Origin: a bacterium
GTDB taxonomy: Bacteria > Actinomycetota > Acidimicrobiia > Acidimicrobiales > Bin134
DNA length: 40,830 nt
Reading direction: 5' to 3'
Assembly: GCA_026708015.1 (NCBI GenBank)
Contig: JAPOVT010000016.1
Location: 1 to 40,830 of the forward strand
Made by a program: the position numbers and the translations under genes. Of the stretch, positions 1 to 8,766 are shown piece after piece. Under the pieces are notes generated by a model, which did no database searches, was not told the DNA's origin, and was given only the letters and a program-made list of their open reading frames with translations. Within the stretch, counting starts at the first letter, position 1, and every line of letters begins with the position of its first letter.

Positions 1-647
1 GCCGCATCGGCCAGGGCTGAGGCGGTACCAGCGGCCTCCACCACGATGTCGTAGGGCTCATCGGTGAGCGGGGCCGACCCCAGGCGCTCGGCGGCCTCCT
101 TTTGGGCGTCGTGGCGAGCAGAGATGGCCACCTCGCATCCGGCCAGGCGAGCCACGCCCAGCGCAGTCTGGCCGATCGGGCCGCCGCCGATCACGGCCAC
201 CCGCATGTCGCCCCGCAACCCGGCCAAGCGGAAGCCGTGTACCGCGATGCCCAGCGGCTCCACTAGGCAGGCATCCCGGGCGTCCACTCCCGCGGGCAAC
301 CGCACAACGGCTTCGGGCCACATAAGGATCTCGTCGGCCATTCCTCCATCGCGGGAGATGCCAGCGATGTCGGTCAGGGTGACCGGGCAGCGGTTGTAGT
401 CGCCGGCTAGGCAGATCTCGCAGGTGCCGCAGCCGTGGATGGGCTCGATGGCCACCGGGCTGCCGTCCTCCAGCCAGCCGGCGAACTCATGACCGATGGT
501 GAAGGTGTTGAGCATTCCCAGCTCTAGCATGTGCAGATCGGAGCCGCACACTCCCGCCGAGGCCATCTTGATCCGCACTCCCGCGCCCTCAGGAGGGGCC
601 ACCTCCACGGTGGTGGGACGGCCGTCGACGCATCGCACTGCTCTCAT
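1..647 (-). CDS. Zinc-dependent MDR alcohol dehydrogenase, 3' end outside window
   Basis: Medium-chain dehydrogenase/reductase, probably oxidising an alcohol with NAD(P) in the cytoplasm. About 215 residues are visible from the ATG at 647; the C-terminus lies beyond the left edge. Seen: catalytic zinc ligands C34 (GVCGSDLH) and H53-E54 (GHEF), the four structural-zinc cysteines C73, C76, C79 and C87 (the loop GCGTCEICLAGDYNRC), and a Rossmann glycine motif (VIGGGPIGQ) near residue 153. An AGAGG lies about 8 nt before the ATG. It follows the CoA-transferase by 27 bp on the same strand, so the two are probably co-transcribed. The substrate is unknown; threonine or sorbitol dehydrogenase-like relatives have the same layout. 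Confidence 0.9.
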   Translation of the reverse strand, partial: MRAVRCVDGRPTTVEVAPPEGAGVRIKMASAGVCGSDLHMLELGMLNTFTIGHEFAGWLEDGSPVAIEPIHGCGTCEICLAGDYNRCPVTLTDIAGISRDGGMADEILMWPEAVVRLPAGVDARDACLVEPLGIAVHGFRLAGLRGDMRVAVIGGGPIGQTALGVARLAGCEVAISARHDAQKEAAERLGSAPLTDEPYDIVVEAAGTASALADA

Positions 648-674
648 GGCTTCATCCTCTCACCGGGCGGGTGC

Positions 675-3098
675 TCACAGGCCCTTGGGGCGGGTGCCGA
701 TAACGCCGTCAGCCTCTAGCGCAGCGATCTTGTCAGCCGACACGCCCAGCTCGGCCAATATCTCGTGGTTGTGCTGGCCCAGGGTGGGCGAAGGAGAGGT
801 GATCCAGCGGTCTACCGAGGCGAACCGATAGGGCATTCCCGGCATGGGGTGGGTGCCCACCGCCGGATGTTCGACCATCTCGAAAAGGCCCCGATGGGCG
901 TGCTGGGGATTCTCGTTCTGAAGACGGGGATCCCACGCCGGAGCGGCAGGCACGCCCGCTTCCACCAACCGGGCCACGATCTCGTCAAGGTCCTGCTCGG
1001 CGGCCCAGGCGTACAGCCCCTCGTCGATGGCGTCGTGGCTCTCCCGACGACCGGCATCGGTAGCGTACTCCGGCCGATCGGCCCAGTCCGGCGACCCGAG
1101 CACCTCCACCAGCGCCAGCCACTGCTCATCGGTGGCCACAGCCAGCGCCAGCCATTGCTCATGGCCCCGGCAGGGGTAGAGCCCCTGGGGGGCGGCGTAG
1201 GGACTCCGGTTGCCGGCCCGCTCCATCACGTTGCCATAGGCGGTGTACTCCACGATCTGCTCAGCCGAGCAGTTGAGGGCGGCCTCCACCATGGTGGACT
1301 CCACGAACACTCCCTGGCCGGTGCGCTCCCGCACGGCCAGGCCCAATATCGCGGCGTAGGCGCCGTGCATCCCGGCGATGGGATCGCACGGCCCGCGCAT
1401 GATGCGGGGCTGGTCGTAGAGATGGCCGGTGACCCAGGCCATGCCGGTGAGCTGCTCCATGGTCTGGGCGAACCCCACCCGATCCCGCCACGGCCCGCTC
1501 AGTCCGAACGCGGGCATCCGGGTGAACACCGCTCGGGGGTTGCGGGCCGAGACGGCCTCCCAGCTCAGGCCCCACTTCTCCACCACCCGGGGGGAGAAGT
1601 TCTCGATCACCACATCGGCACCCTCGATGAGCCGCCACAGGAGGTCCATGCCCGCCTCGGTGTCCAAGTCCAACGTCAGGTCCCGCTTGTTGGGGTTGAT
1701 GGCCACAAACATCGAGCTCCACTCCCACCAGTCCTCGGTCCCGAACATGAACCCGGTCATGCGCATGCCGTCGGGGTGGCCGGTGGACTCGATGTGGATC
1801 ACATCCGCGCCCAGCATGGCCAGCGTGCCGGTGGCCGACGGCCCGGCCCACCAACTGGTGAGGTCCAACACCTTTACTCCGGCCAAGGGCAGATCGTGCG
1901 AGCCGTCAGCAGCCGACGGCTCCGGCCGGGGGCGGGCTTCGATTGTGCCGGTGTGCTCGCCCAACTGGGGCGCGGGCGTGGCCGGGCGCCGCTCGCCGCC
2001 GTCGTCCATCAAGTAGGGCGGTCGGGGCTGGAGGAATCCGCCGGGGTTGCGTACGAATGCCCCCCGGGCTGCGAACTGCTCGTTGTCGAGCACGCTGCGC
2101 CCGTCGTTCACCTCGGCCACCGGTACCCGCAGATCGGAGGCGGCCTTGACGATCTCGGCCACGGTGTGGCGACTGGTCCAGGGGTGGACCATGGCATTCC
2201 ACTCGTCCAAGCGGCCGGCCCTCTCCCCGATCTGGCTCCACTCGGTGTCGATCAGGTCGGGGCGCTCGATCATCAGCACGAAGCCCTGATATTGCAGGGC
2301 AGTGTTGGTGTTGAACCCCACCCAGCCGTCGAGGGCGGGCTCGATGGAGGGCGCCTCCACCGACCGGGCCACCCGGTCGAAGTCGTGGCCGCCGCCCCGC
2401 ATGGAATGGGCCAGGTCGCTGAACGTGGTGGAGGCGATGCCCATCACGTCGGCAACCGCCAAATCGATGTGCTCGCCGCGCCCGGTGCGCCGGGCCCGCA
2501 GCAGCGCGGAGAGCACCGCAGGACCGGCGTAAGCCCCCGCGGTCCACTCGGCGATGCCCCCTCCGGCGTGGATCGGGGGCTGGTCGGGCCGCCCCCGACA
2601 GGCGATGGCCCCGCACTGGGCCTGCACGGTGTACTCGGTAGACGGGTGGGAAACCAGCGGACCGTCCTGTCCGTAGGGCGTCACCGACAGCACCACCAGG
2701 TGGGGGTGGCGCTCGGCCCAAGTCCGCCCCAGGCCCGATCCGGCGGGAAACGACTCCACCACTGCGTCGGCAGTGGCCACCAGCTCCTCGATCTCGGGGT
2801 CGCCGGGGGTCCCGACAATGCCCCGTTTGGAGGCGTTGAGCAACTGGAACAGCGCGCTGTCGCCCTCGAAGTCGGCCCGGGTGGCCGACCAGCGGCGTAC
2901 CGGGTCGCCCTCCCCGTCCTCCACCTTGATGACGTCGGCCCCGGCGTCAGCCAACAGCTTGGTGACATAGGGGCCAGGCACCCCGGTCGAGAAGTCCACC
3001 ACCCGGACGCCCTCCAGGATCGAGGCCTGCATGTGGACGCCTTCGCCCACGCTGGCTCCGTCGGCCCGCTCAGCGCCCTGGTTAGCCCCTGCTGTCAT
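675..3098 (-). CDS. Two-domain CaiB/BaiF (class III) CoA-transferase
   Basis: Family III CoA-transferase of 807 residues, about twice the usual 380-400 aa. Two tandem CoA-transferase domains lie at roughly 27-390 and 403-800. The opening motif is repeated: LEGVRVVDFSTGVPGPYVTK near 28 and LAGVKVLDLTSWWAGPSAT near 405. At the position of the catalytic Asp of formyl-CoA transferase, the first half has D217 (in DLAVADVMG) and the second has E605 (in STMVEAALN), so the first half looks classical and the second substituted. The ATG at 3098 has GAGG 6 nt upstream; an internal ATG at 3032, just before the first domain, is an alternative. It is upstream of the alcohol dehydrogenase and divergent from a P450. 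Expected reaction: CoA transfer between acyl-CoA and a carboxylic acid, activating an acid for oxidation. Racemase-like activity is also possible. Confidence 0.9.
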   Translation of the reverse strand: MTAGANQGAERADGASVGEGVHMQASILEGVRVVDFSTGVPGPYVTKLLADAGADVIKVEDGEGDPVRRWSATRADFEGDSALFQLLNASKRGIVGTPGDPEIEELVATADAVVESFPAGSGLGRTWAERHPHLVVLSVTPYGQDGPLVSHPSTEYTVQAQCGAIACRGRPDQPPIHAGGGIAEWTAGAYAGPAVLSALLRARRTGRGEHIDLAVADVMGIASTTFSDLAHSMRGGGHDFDRVARSVEAPSIEPALDGWVGFNTNTALQYQGFVLMIERPDLIDTEWSQIGERAGRLDEWNAMVHPWTSRHTVAEIVKAASDLRVPVAEVNDGRSVLDNEQFAARGAFVRNPGGFLQPRPPYLMDDGGERRPATPAPQLGEHTGTIEARPRPEPSAADGSHDLPLAGVKVLDLTSWWAGPSATGTLAMLGADVIHIESTGHPDGMRMTGFMFGTEDWWEWSSMFVAINPNKRDLTLDLDTEAGMDLLWRLIEGADVVIENFSPRVVEKWGLSWEAVSARNPRAVFTRMPAFGLSGPWRDRVGFAQTMEQLTGMAWVTGHLYDQPRIMRGPCDPIAGMHGAYAAILGLAVRERTGQGVFVESTMVEAALNCSAEQIVEYTAYGNVMERAGNRSPYAAPQGLYPCRGHEQWLALAVATDEQWLALVEVLGSPDWADRPEYATDAGRRESHDAIDEGLYAWAAEQDLDEIVARLVEAGVPAAPAWDPRLQNENPQHAHRGLFEMVEHPAVGTHPMPGMPYRFASVDRWITSPSPTLGQHNHEILAELGVSADKIAALEADGVIGTRPKGL

Positions 3099-3137
3099 AG
3101 CTGCCTCACCGGTTCCCCGTCATTTCGCACCTCGGTA

Positions 3138-3166
3138 TCTTGTCGCATCGGACCGTCCCGTACACT
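3138..3166 (+). promoter_or_regulatory. Possible promoter of the first P450 gene
   Basis: A TACACT hexamer at 3161-3166 fits a TANNNT -10. TCTTGT at 3138-3143 could act as -35 with 17 bp spacing, or TTGTCG at 3140-3145 with 15 bp. The implied leader of about 30 nt would contain the GGAAAG ribosome site. Inference from motif only. Confidence 0.35.
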
Positions 3167-3205
3167 GGCCGACACTCGGCAACGATCACAGCAAAGGAAA
3201 GAACT

Positions 3206-4477
3206 GTGAAGCTCACCGAAGTCAACCTGCTCGACCCCGACCGATTCGTGCGCCAAGAGCACCATGAGATGTTCAAGGTGCTGCGGGACCAAGCCCCCGT
3301 CTTCTTGCACCAGGATCCCAACGGCCCGGCGTTTTGGAACGTGGTCAAACACGACGATCTGGTGGAGGTGAACCGCGACACCGAGCGCTTCTCCTCTGAG
3401 ATCGGCGGCACTTCCATCCCCGACCCTGGCACCCGCGACAACGGCGGCCTCGACTCCCGGGGCGTGATGATGCTCACCACCGATCCCCCCAAGCACACCC
3501 GCTACCGGAGGCTGGTGAACAAAGGCTTCACCCCCCGAATGATCGGCCTTATCGAGCAATACCTGCGGCACCGAGCCATCCTCATTGTCGACAACGTGAT
3601 CGAAAAGGGCGAGGCCGACTTCGTGGTGGATCTGGCCTCTGAACTCCCGCTCCAGGCCATCGCCGAGATCATGGGCGTGCCCCAGGAAGACCGCATGATG
3701 CTGTTCGACTGGTCCAACCGCTTGATCGGCGTCGACGACCCCGAGTACGCCGGCGGCGCCGAAGACGGCGTGGCGGCTGGTGCCGAGCTATACGCCTACA
3801 CCAACCAGCTAGCCAAGGATCGGGCGGAAAACCCCCGCGACGACATCGTCACCAAGCTCATAAACGCAGAGATCGACGGCGACCGGCTGACCGAGCTGGA
3901 ATTCGACATGTTCATGCTGCTGCTCACCGTGGCCGGCAACGAGACGACCCGCAACGCCACCGCCCAGGGGATGCTGGCGCTGATGGACCATCCCGAGCAG
4001 TTCGAGAGCATCAAGAACTCCCCCGACGGGGTGACCGACACCCACATCGACGAACTCTTGCGGTGGTCCACCCCGGTGCTGCACTTCCGCCGCACTGCCA
4101 CCGAGGACACCGAGATCAGGGACCAGCACATCGACAAGCACGACAAGATCGTCATCTGGCACATCTCGGCCAACCGGGACGAAGAGGTGTTCGAAGACCC
4201 GTTCACCTTCGACGTGAACCGCACCCCCAACGAGCAGATCGCCTTCGGCGGCGGCGGGGCCCACTATTGCCTGGGCGCCAACCTGGCCAAGATGGAGCTG
4301 CGCCTCATCTTCCAGGAGATCATCGAGCGCATGCCCGACATCCACCGAGTGGGCGAGCCCGAGTGGCTGCGCTCCAACTTCATCGGCGGCGTCAAACACC
4401 TCCCCGTCGCCTGGACCCCCGGCCCCAAAGTCAACCCCGGCCCCGCCCCCGACCAGAACCTCTCAACCCTGGTCTAA
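3206..4477 (+). CDS. Cytochrome P450
   Basis: Soluble bacterial-type P450 monooxygenase of 423 residues. Seen: I-helix AGNETTR at 243-249, K-helix ExxR as ELLR at 283-286, and heme-binding FGGGGAHYCLG at 347-357 with the axial Cys at 355. The B/C region DPPKHTRYRRLVNKGFTPR is typical of actinobacterial CYPs near CYP125, CYP142 and CYP124, which hydroxylate sterol side chains or branched lipids; that resemblance is a hint, not an assignment. The reading frame is open from an ATG at 3140, but I place the start at GTG 3206 because GGAAAG lies just upstream and the family begins here. It is divergent from the CoA-transferase. No ferredoxin gene is adjacent, so the electron donor must be encoded elsewhere. 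Confidence 0.92.
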   Translation: MKLTEVNLLDPDRFVRQEHHEMFKVLRDQAPVFLHQDPNGPAFWNVVKHDDLVEVNRDTERFSSEIGGTSIPDPGTRDNGGLDSRGVMMLTTDPPKHTRYRRLVNKGFTPRMIGLIEQYLRHRAILIVDNVIEKGEADFVVDLASELPLQAIAEIMGVPQEDRMMLFDWSNRLIGVDDPEYAGGAEDGVAAGAELYAYTNQLAKDRAENPRDDIVTKLINAEIDGDRLTELEFDMFMLLLTVAGNETTRNATAQGMLALMDHPEQFESIKNSPDGVTDTHIDELLRWSTPVLHFRRTATEDTEIRDQHIDKHDKIVIWHISANRDEEVFEDPFTFDVNRTPNEQIAFGGGGAHYCLGANLAKMELRLIFQEIIERMPDIHRVGEPEWLRSNFIGGVKHLPVAWTPGPKVNPGPAPDQNLSTLV

Positions 4478-4521
4478 TTGGCCAGAGATCTGACCTTCGC
4501 TCGCGGTGTAGATGATGCGAT

Positions 4522-4770
4522 GTGAGCAGCCCAGCCGTGCAGATCGTAAGCCCCCGATTTCGCATCAGCACGACTCCATGCGATAGGACACGGGTTGTAC
4601 AGCCTCACTTCACTCCAGAACTCTTCGAATTCCTGTCCGACTTGCAGGCCAACAACAACCGAGAATGGTTCGCTGACAACAAGTGGCGGTATGAGCAGCA
4701 CGTCAAGGAGCCGCTGCTGGAGTTCATCGAGGACTTCGGGCCGCACCTGCGCTCCAAATGGCCATGGTGA
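4522..4770 (+). pseudogene. Truncated DUF2461-family remnant
   Basis: An 82-residue reading frame from a GTG start. Residues 29-76 (FTPELFEFLSDLQANNNREW followed by FADNKWRYEQHVKEPLLEFI) match the N-terminal signature of DUF2461/TIGR02453 proteins, which normally run to about 210-230 aa. The frame stops right after a Trp-Pro-Trp, and the next ~75 bp carry no recognisable continuation in any frame before the next P450 starts. So about two thirds of the gene is missing. Intact family members are cytoplasmic and of unknown function. I read this as a decayed remnant caught between two P450 genes. A short expressed peptide cannot be excluded. Confidence 0.6.
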
Positions 4771-4845
4771 ATGCGGTATCCGGCTAGCCATTACAGTCAG
4801 GACCACATCACGCTATTGAGAGTTAGGTGAACAGAGGTTGCTCAT

Positions 4846-6177
4846 ATGACCGCAGTGCCAACCGAATCGAGAGCCATAAGCGACACCTTCGCCAAGCCTC
4901 CGCCTGCTACTGAGGCCGACCCTCACAACCCGCTGCACAACGCCTTCTGGAGGCGGGACCGCCGAGTGATTGACGCCGACCTGAAAGAGGTGTGCTCCCG
5001 GCCCCTCACGTTCTATCCCGGGTTCGAATTCACCGGCGATCTGGAAAGCGTGCGGACGCCAGGCGCGTGGCTCGTCACCCGGCACTCCACGATCCTCGAG
5101 ATGTCCCGCAACCCGCAGATTTTCTCCTCGTCTTCGGGGGTGACCATCAACGACTTCCCCCCGGAGTTCAACGAGTACTTCAACTCGATCATCGCCATGG
5201 ACGACCCCCGCCACGCCCGCCTGAGGCGGCTCGTATCGGCGGGCTTCACCCCCCGGATGCTCGACCGTCTGGAAAGCTCGATCCACGACCAGGCCCGGCT
5301 GATCGTGGACGAGGTGTGCGAGCAGGGCGAGTGCGATTTCGTCACTGAAGTGGCGGCCCGTCTGCCGTTGCGGATCGTGTGCGACCTCATGGGGATACCT
5401 GCGTCCGAGCACGACTTCGTGTTCGATCAGACGAATGTGATTCTCGGCGCAGCCGATGAGGAGTACGTACCCGAGTCGACCGACCTGGTCACTGCCATTC
5501 TCATAGCAGGCGAGGCATTGTCGAATCTGATGGACGAGGTGGCGGAGTCGAAGGTGGGGGTGGACTCCGGCGACTTGACCAGCATTCTCGTAAACGCCGA
5601 AGTCGACGGCGAGAAGCTGACGCGTGCCGAGTTGGCCAGCTTCTTCGTTTTGCTGGTGGTGGCCGGCAACGAGACCACCCGGAACTCCACAAGCTGGGGG
5701 CTGGTGTACCTCACCGACCACCCCGACCAGCGACGCATCTGGACAGACGACTTCAAGGGCGTGGCCGCCAGCGCGGTGGAGGAGATCGTAAGGTTCGCCA
5801 GCCCTGTTTCCTACATGCGCCGCACCGCCCTGTGCGACACCGAGTTGGAGGGCCAGAAGATCGAAGAGGGCGACATGGTGGCGATGAGCTACATCTGCGC
5901 TAACCGTGATACCTCGGTGTTCGACGACCCCCACACGTTCAACGTGCTGCGCGACCCGAATCCCCATATCGGCTTCGGCGGTCCCGGGCCGCATTTCTGC
6001 CTCGGCGCCCACTTGGCCCGCAGACAAATCAAGGTGATGTTCCGCGAGCTTTTCACCCGCATCGGAGATATCCGCGCCACCGGCGAGCCGGAGCCGCTGT
6101 CTTCGGCGTTCATCCACGGCATCAAGCACCTGCCCGCCGAGTTCACCCCGTCGAAACCGGTGGGGGTAACGGGCTAG
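4846..6177 (+). CDS. Cytochrome P450
   Basis: Second P450, 443 residues, clearly homologous to the one 370 bp upstream but diverged. Seen: AGNETTR at 273-279, ExxR as EIVR at 313-316, and heme loop FGGPGPHFCLG at 377-387 with the axial Cys at 385. The DDPRHARLRRLVSAGFTPRM block near 119-138 is typical of actinobacterial CYPs with lipid, sterol or terpenoid substrates. The ATG has AGAGG about 9 nt upstream. Same strand as the first P450, with a DUF2461 remnant between them. The two probably arose by an older duplication and may hydroxylate related substrates; neither substrate is readable. Confidence 0.92.
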   Translation: MTAVPTESRAISDTFAKPPPATEADPHNPLHNAFWRRDRRVIDADLKEVCSRPLTFYPGFEFTGDLESVRTPGAWLVTRHSTILEMSRNPQIFSSSSGVTINDFPPEFNEYFNSIIAMDDPRHARLRRLVSAGFTPRMLDRLESSIHDQARLIVDEVCEQGECDFVTEVAARLPLRIVCDLMGIPASEHDFVFDQTNVILGAADEEYVPESTDLVTAILIAGEALSNLMDEVAESKVGVDSGDLTSILVNAEVDGEKLTRAELASFFVLLVVAGNETTRNSTSWGLVYLTDHPDQRRIWTDDFKGVAASAVEEIVRFASPVSYMRRTALCDTELEGQKIEEGDMVAMSYICANRDTSVFDDPHTFNVLRDPNPHIGFGGPGPHFCLGAHLARRQIKVMFRELFTRIGDIRATGEPEPLSSAFIHGIKHLPAEFTPSKPVGVTG

Positions 6178-6198
6178 AGCTGTCGGTGCCGGGCCGTC

Positions 6199-6921
6199 TT
6201 AGTCGGCGACGTTCTCAGAATTCGGCCCCCGGGCTTGGGCGAGCTGGTTCAGCTTCTCGCGGTCGAGGTGGCGGAACACCCCCTCAGCGAGCGCAGTGAC
6301 CTGGCCGTCTTGCAACGCGTGGCCCTTGACCTCGGTAATGGTGCCGTCGAAGGTCTCCACCCACCCCTCGAACACGGTCTCCACGTTGAGCAGCGTGGGG
6401 CGCCGGTAGCGCACCGACAGCATCATGGTGGGCCCGCTGGCGTCTCGGGTGGAGCAAGCGCTGGTGAACACCATGTCGAACGCCGCGGCGATAGCCGCCC
6501 CGTGGACGCATCCGGGCGGTCCCTCATACACGGTTGTGAACACCGCCCGGCCCCGGGTCTTGGGGGGATCGGTGTCCATGTGAACGGTCATCTCCACCGG
6601 TACCGCCGTGGGATTGCAAATGCCGGTCACATAGTCGAAGGGCGCCCGCTTGTGGGTAATGGGCGGGCCCTCAATTTCATGTCCGCCAGGGCCGTAACGG
6701 GGCGGGGGCTCGGCGGGCACATGGGCCTCGAGGCGGTCGGCTAGGGCGTTGGCCTCGTCGGCCAGCGCGGCGGTGTCAGCGGGCGAGGCGGTGTTGGTGA
6801 CGGTGGCGGCCACCAGCCGTCGTACCGCGTCGGCCAGCGCCCGCAGCTCCCGCTCCCGGCTGGCCACCGCCGGATGGTCTATGGCCTGGAACGGGCCGCC
6901 TGGCTGATTGATATGGGCCAC
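6199..6921 (-). CDS. PaaI-like hotdog-fold acyl-CoA thioesterase
   Basis: A 240-residue protein with a helical N-terminal extension (about 1-90) and a single 4HBT/PaaI hotdog domain (about 95-225). The active-site region reads YEGPPGCVHGAAIAAAFDMV, where the HG followed by a helix is the usual thioesterase pattern. Likely role: hydrolysis of an acyl-CoA released by the neighbouring oxidation genes. The start is a GTG at 6921. A TACCGT -10 (6934-6929 on this strand) ends 7 nt upstream, so the message is probably leaderless. It is divergent from the MaoC gene across a short region with an inverted repeat. Confidence 0.8.
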   Translation of the reverse strand: MAHINQPGGPFQAIDHPAVASRERELRALADAVRRLVAATVTNTASPADTAALADEANALADRLEAHVPAEPPPRYGPGGHEIEGPPITHKRAPFDYVTGICNPTAVPVEMTVHMDTDPPKTRGRAVFTTVYEGPPGCVHGAAIAAAFDMVFTSACSTRDASGPTMMLSVRYRRPTLLNVETVFEGWVETFDGTITEVKGHALQDGQVTALAEGVFRHLDREKLNQLAQARGPNSENVAD

Positions 6922-6928
6922 GACGGCA

Positions 6929-6949
6929 ACGGTATGTTTTGGGTACCGT
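6929..6949. promoter_or_regulatory. Divergent promoter region with ACGGTA/TACCGT inverted repeat
   Basis: ACGGTA (6929-6934) and TACCGT (6944-6949) form a perfect 6-bp inverted repeat with a 9-nt spacer between two divergent genes. Each arm read on its own strand is TACCGT, a fit to the -10 TANNNT, so the repeat may simply be two divergent -10 boxes. It may also be a regulator site. The minus-strand box is placed for a leaderless thioesterase mRNA; the plus-strand box would give a ~43 nt leader before the MaoC gene. Confidence 0.4.
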
Positions 6950-6998
6950 CACGGCGCAACCAGGCGCCCAAGAACCCCAATCCCGTTAGGAGTCCCCC

Positions 6999-7862
6999 AT
7001 GCCCCTCGACCCAAACGCCGTCGGCGCCGAGAGCGATCCGAGCACCTCAAGCTGGAAGTCCAAAGATGCCCTGTTGTACTCCTTGGGCGTGGGCGCGGGC
7101 ATGAGCGATCCCACCGGGTTCGAGCTGGAGTTCACCACCGAGAACACCAAAGACGTGGAGCAGAAGGCTCTGCCCACCATGTGCGTGGTTCTGGGCGGCG
7201 GTGTGGGCAGCGCCAACAGCCCTCTGGCCAAGATCGGGACCTACAACCCGGCGCTGCTGGTGCATGGCGAGCAGGGGTTCACCCTCCACAAGCCGCTGCC
7301 GGTAGCGGCCACGGTCAGTTCGGTGAGCCGCGTGGCCGGCATCTATGACAAGGGCAAGGCCGCCCTAGTTGTGCTGGAAAGCGAGGCCACCGACACCGCC
7401 GACGGCCAGCCGCTGTTCACCAACGTCACCTCGCTGTTCATCCGGGGCGAAGGGGGCTGGGACGGCGACCGGGGTCCGGCTAGCCCGCCGAAGGTGCCCG
7501 AGCGCGACGCCGACCATGTGGTCACCTACGAGACCCGTTCCGACCAGGCCCTGCTCTATCGGCTCAACGGCGACCGCAACCCGCTGCATTCCGACCCGTC
7601 GTTTGCCGCCGCCGGCGGATTCGATACCCCCATTCTCCACGGCTTGTGTACCTATGGCTTCACCGGTAGGGCGCTGCTGCACTCCCTGTGCGCCAGCGAT
7701 CCGGCTCGCTTCAAGTCGATGAACGGCCGTTTCTCCTCGCCGGTGCTTCCGGGCGAGACCCTCGACGTCCACATCTGGGACGAGGGCGGCGGGTCAGCCC
7801 GGTTCCAGACCAGGGTGGGCGACCGGGTGGTGCTCGATGCCGGGACCGTTACCTTCGAGTAG
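6999..7862 (+). CDS. MaoC-like (R)-specific enoyl-CoA hydratase (hydratase 2)
   Basis: A 287-residue double-hotdog protein of the peroxisomal hydratase-2 type. The C-terminal hotdog carries the hydratase-2 signature YRLNGDRNPLHSDP with the catalytic dyad D192 and H197, followed by GGFDTPILHGLCTYG near 206-220. The N-terminal hotdog (about 25-150) has lost the motif, as usual, and probably contributes the substrate pocket. It hydrates trans-2-enoyl-CoA to (R)-3-hydroxyacyl-CoA in the cytoplasm. The start ATG has AGGAG about 8 nt upstream. It sits between a thioesterase and a hydroxyacid dehydrogenase, which suits fatty or branched acyl-CoA oxidation. Confidence 0.9.
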   Translation: MPLDPNAVGAESDPSTSSWKSKDALLYSLGVGAGMSDPTGFELEFTTENTKDVEQKALPTMCVVLGGGVGSANSPLAKIGTYNPALLVHGEQGFTLHKPLPVAATVSSVSRVAGIYDKGKAALVVLESEATDTADGQPLFTNVTSLFIRGEGGWDGDRGPASPPKVPERDADHVVTYETRSDQALLYRLNGDRNPLHSDPSFAAAGGFDTPILHGLCTYGFTGRALLHSLCASDPARFKSMNGRFSSPVLPGETLDVHIWDEGGGSARFQTRVGDRVVLDAGTVTFE

Positions 7863-7900
7863 CCGCCGGGTACTGCCCGAGCCCTAGTCCCGCGTCGCGG

Positions 7901-8737
7901 CTACTCGCCGAATGCGGCATCGATGTGCTGGTCGACCAGCGCAGTGATGGGCAACTCGACGCCCAATTCCTCGCCCAAGGCGAGCGCGCCGCCCAGGTCT
8001 TTGTGGGCAATGCGGGTGAAGCTGCCGCCGAACGCGAGGGGCGGATAGACGATCGGGCGGGTGAACACGCCCATATGAGGGCCGATGTTGCGGTCGGAAT
8101 AGCTCACGATGTCGGCGAACGCCTTCAAGTCCACGTCGGCGGCTGCGGCCAACGAGATGGCCTCGAAGGCCACGGCCATTTCGGCGTAGCTGATGAGGTT
8201 TCGGGCCACTTTTGCTCGCAGCCCTGCGCCCAGGGGGCCGACGTTGACCACCATGCCGCCATAGCGCTCGAAGTGGGGGCGCCCCTGCTCGGTGTGCGCC
8301 TCATCACCCCCGCAAAACACCACCAGGTCACGACTTCGAGCCGCATAGGTGCCGCCGGTGACCGGAGCGTCGATCAGCGCCACCCCGGCTTCGTCGGCCT
8401 CGGCGGCCAGCTCGACCACCGTGGCGGGCAGAACGGTGGAGTGAACAGCCACCATCGCCCCCGACTCGGCCGCCCCGGCGATGGCCCCATCGGCACCCCG
8501 ACACACCTGGCTCACCTGGGCGTCATCGATCACCACCACCGCCACCAAGTCCACCTGGCAGGCCAGCTCCCCTACCGAGGCGGCCGGTGTGCCGCCCAGA
8601 TCGGCAAACCGGTCCATGGCCTCGGCAGATATGTCGTAGCCCACCACGGTCACCTCGTCGTCCCACTGGCCGGTGAGCACGCCCTCAGCGATAGCGCCGC
8701 CCATGTCGCCCAGTCCGATGATTCCCAGTCGAGTCAT
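7901..8737 (-). CDS. NAD(P)-dependent beta-hydroxyacid dehydrogenase (3-hydroxyisobutyrate dehydrogenase family)
   Basis: A 278-residue protein with the N-terminal dinucleotide motif GIIGLGDMGGAIAEG (residues 5-19), a Rossmann domain to about 165 and an all-helical C-terminal domain. DAPVTGG near 140 is the family's substrate-binding signature, and KVARNLISY contains the expected catalytic lysine. It should oxidise a 3-hydroxyacid such as 3-hydroxyisobutyrate or a tartronate-like compound, reversibly. GAAAGAGA lies upstream of the ATG. It is convergent with the MaoC gene, 38 bp apart. The substrate within this broad family cannot be decided. Confidence 0.85.
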   Translation of the reverse strand: MTRLGIIGLGDMGGAIAEGVLTGQWDDEVTVVGYDISAEAMDRFADLGGTPAASVGELACQVDLVAVVVIDDAQVSQVCRGADGAIAGAAESGAMVAVHSTVLPATVVELAAEADEAGVALIDAPVTGGTYAARSRDLVVFCGGDEAHTEQGRPHFERYGGMVVNVGPLGAGLRAKVARNLISYAEMAVAFEAISLAAAADVDLKAFADIVSYSDRNIGPHMGVFTRPIVYPPLAFGGSFTRIAHKDLGGALALGEELGVELPITALVDQHIDAAFGE

Positions 8738-8766
8738 GGCAATGGTCTCTTTCTGCTCAGGGGTCT

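Noticed and set aside
765..3209. Long open frame on the plus strand opposite the CoA-transferase (about 814 codons)
   Set aside because: It is the antisense of a clear enzyme gene; high GC keeps opposite frames open. The same applies to long antisense frames at 4813-6129, 14176-15543 and 27726-29594.
4768..4770. TGA after Trp-Pro-Trp in the DUF2461 fragment as selenocysteine
   Set aside because: The sequence after the TGA does not continue the family and soon stops again; the context has no Cys/Sec motif.
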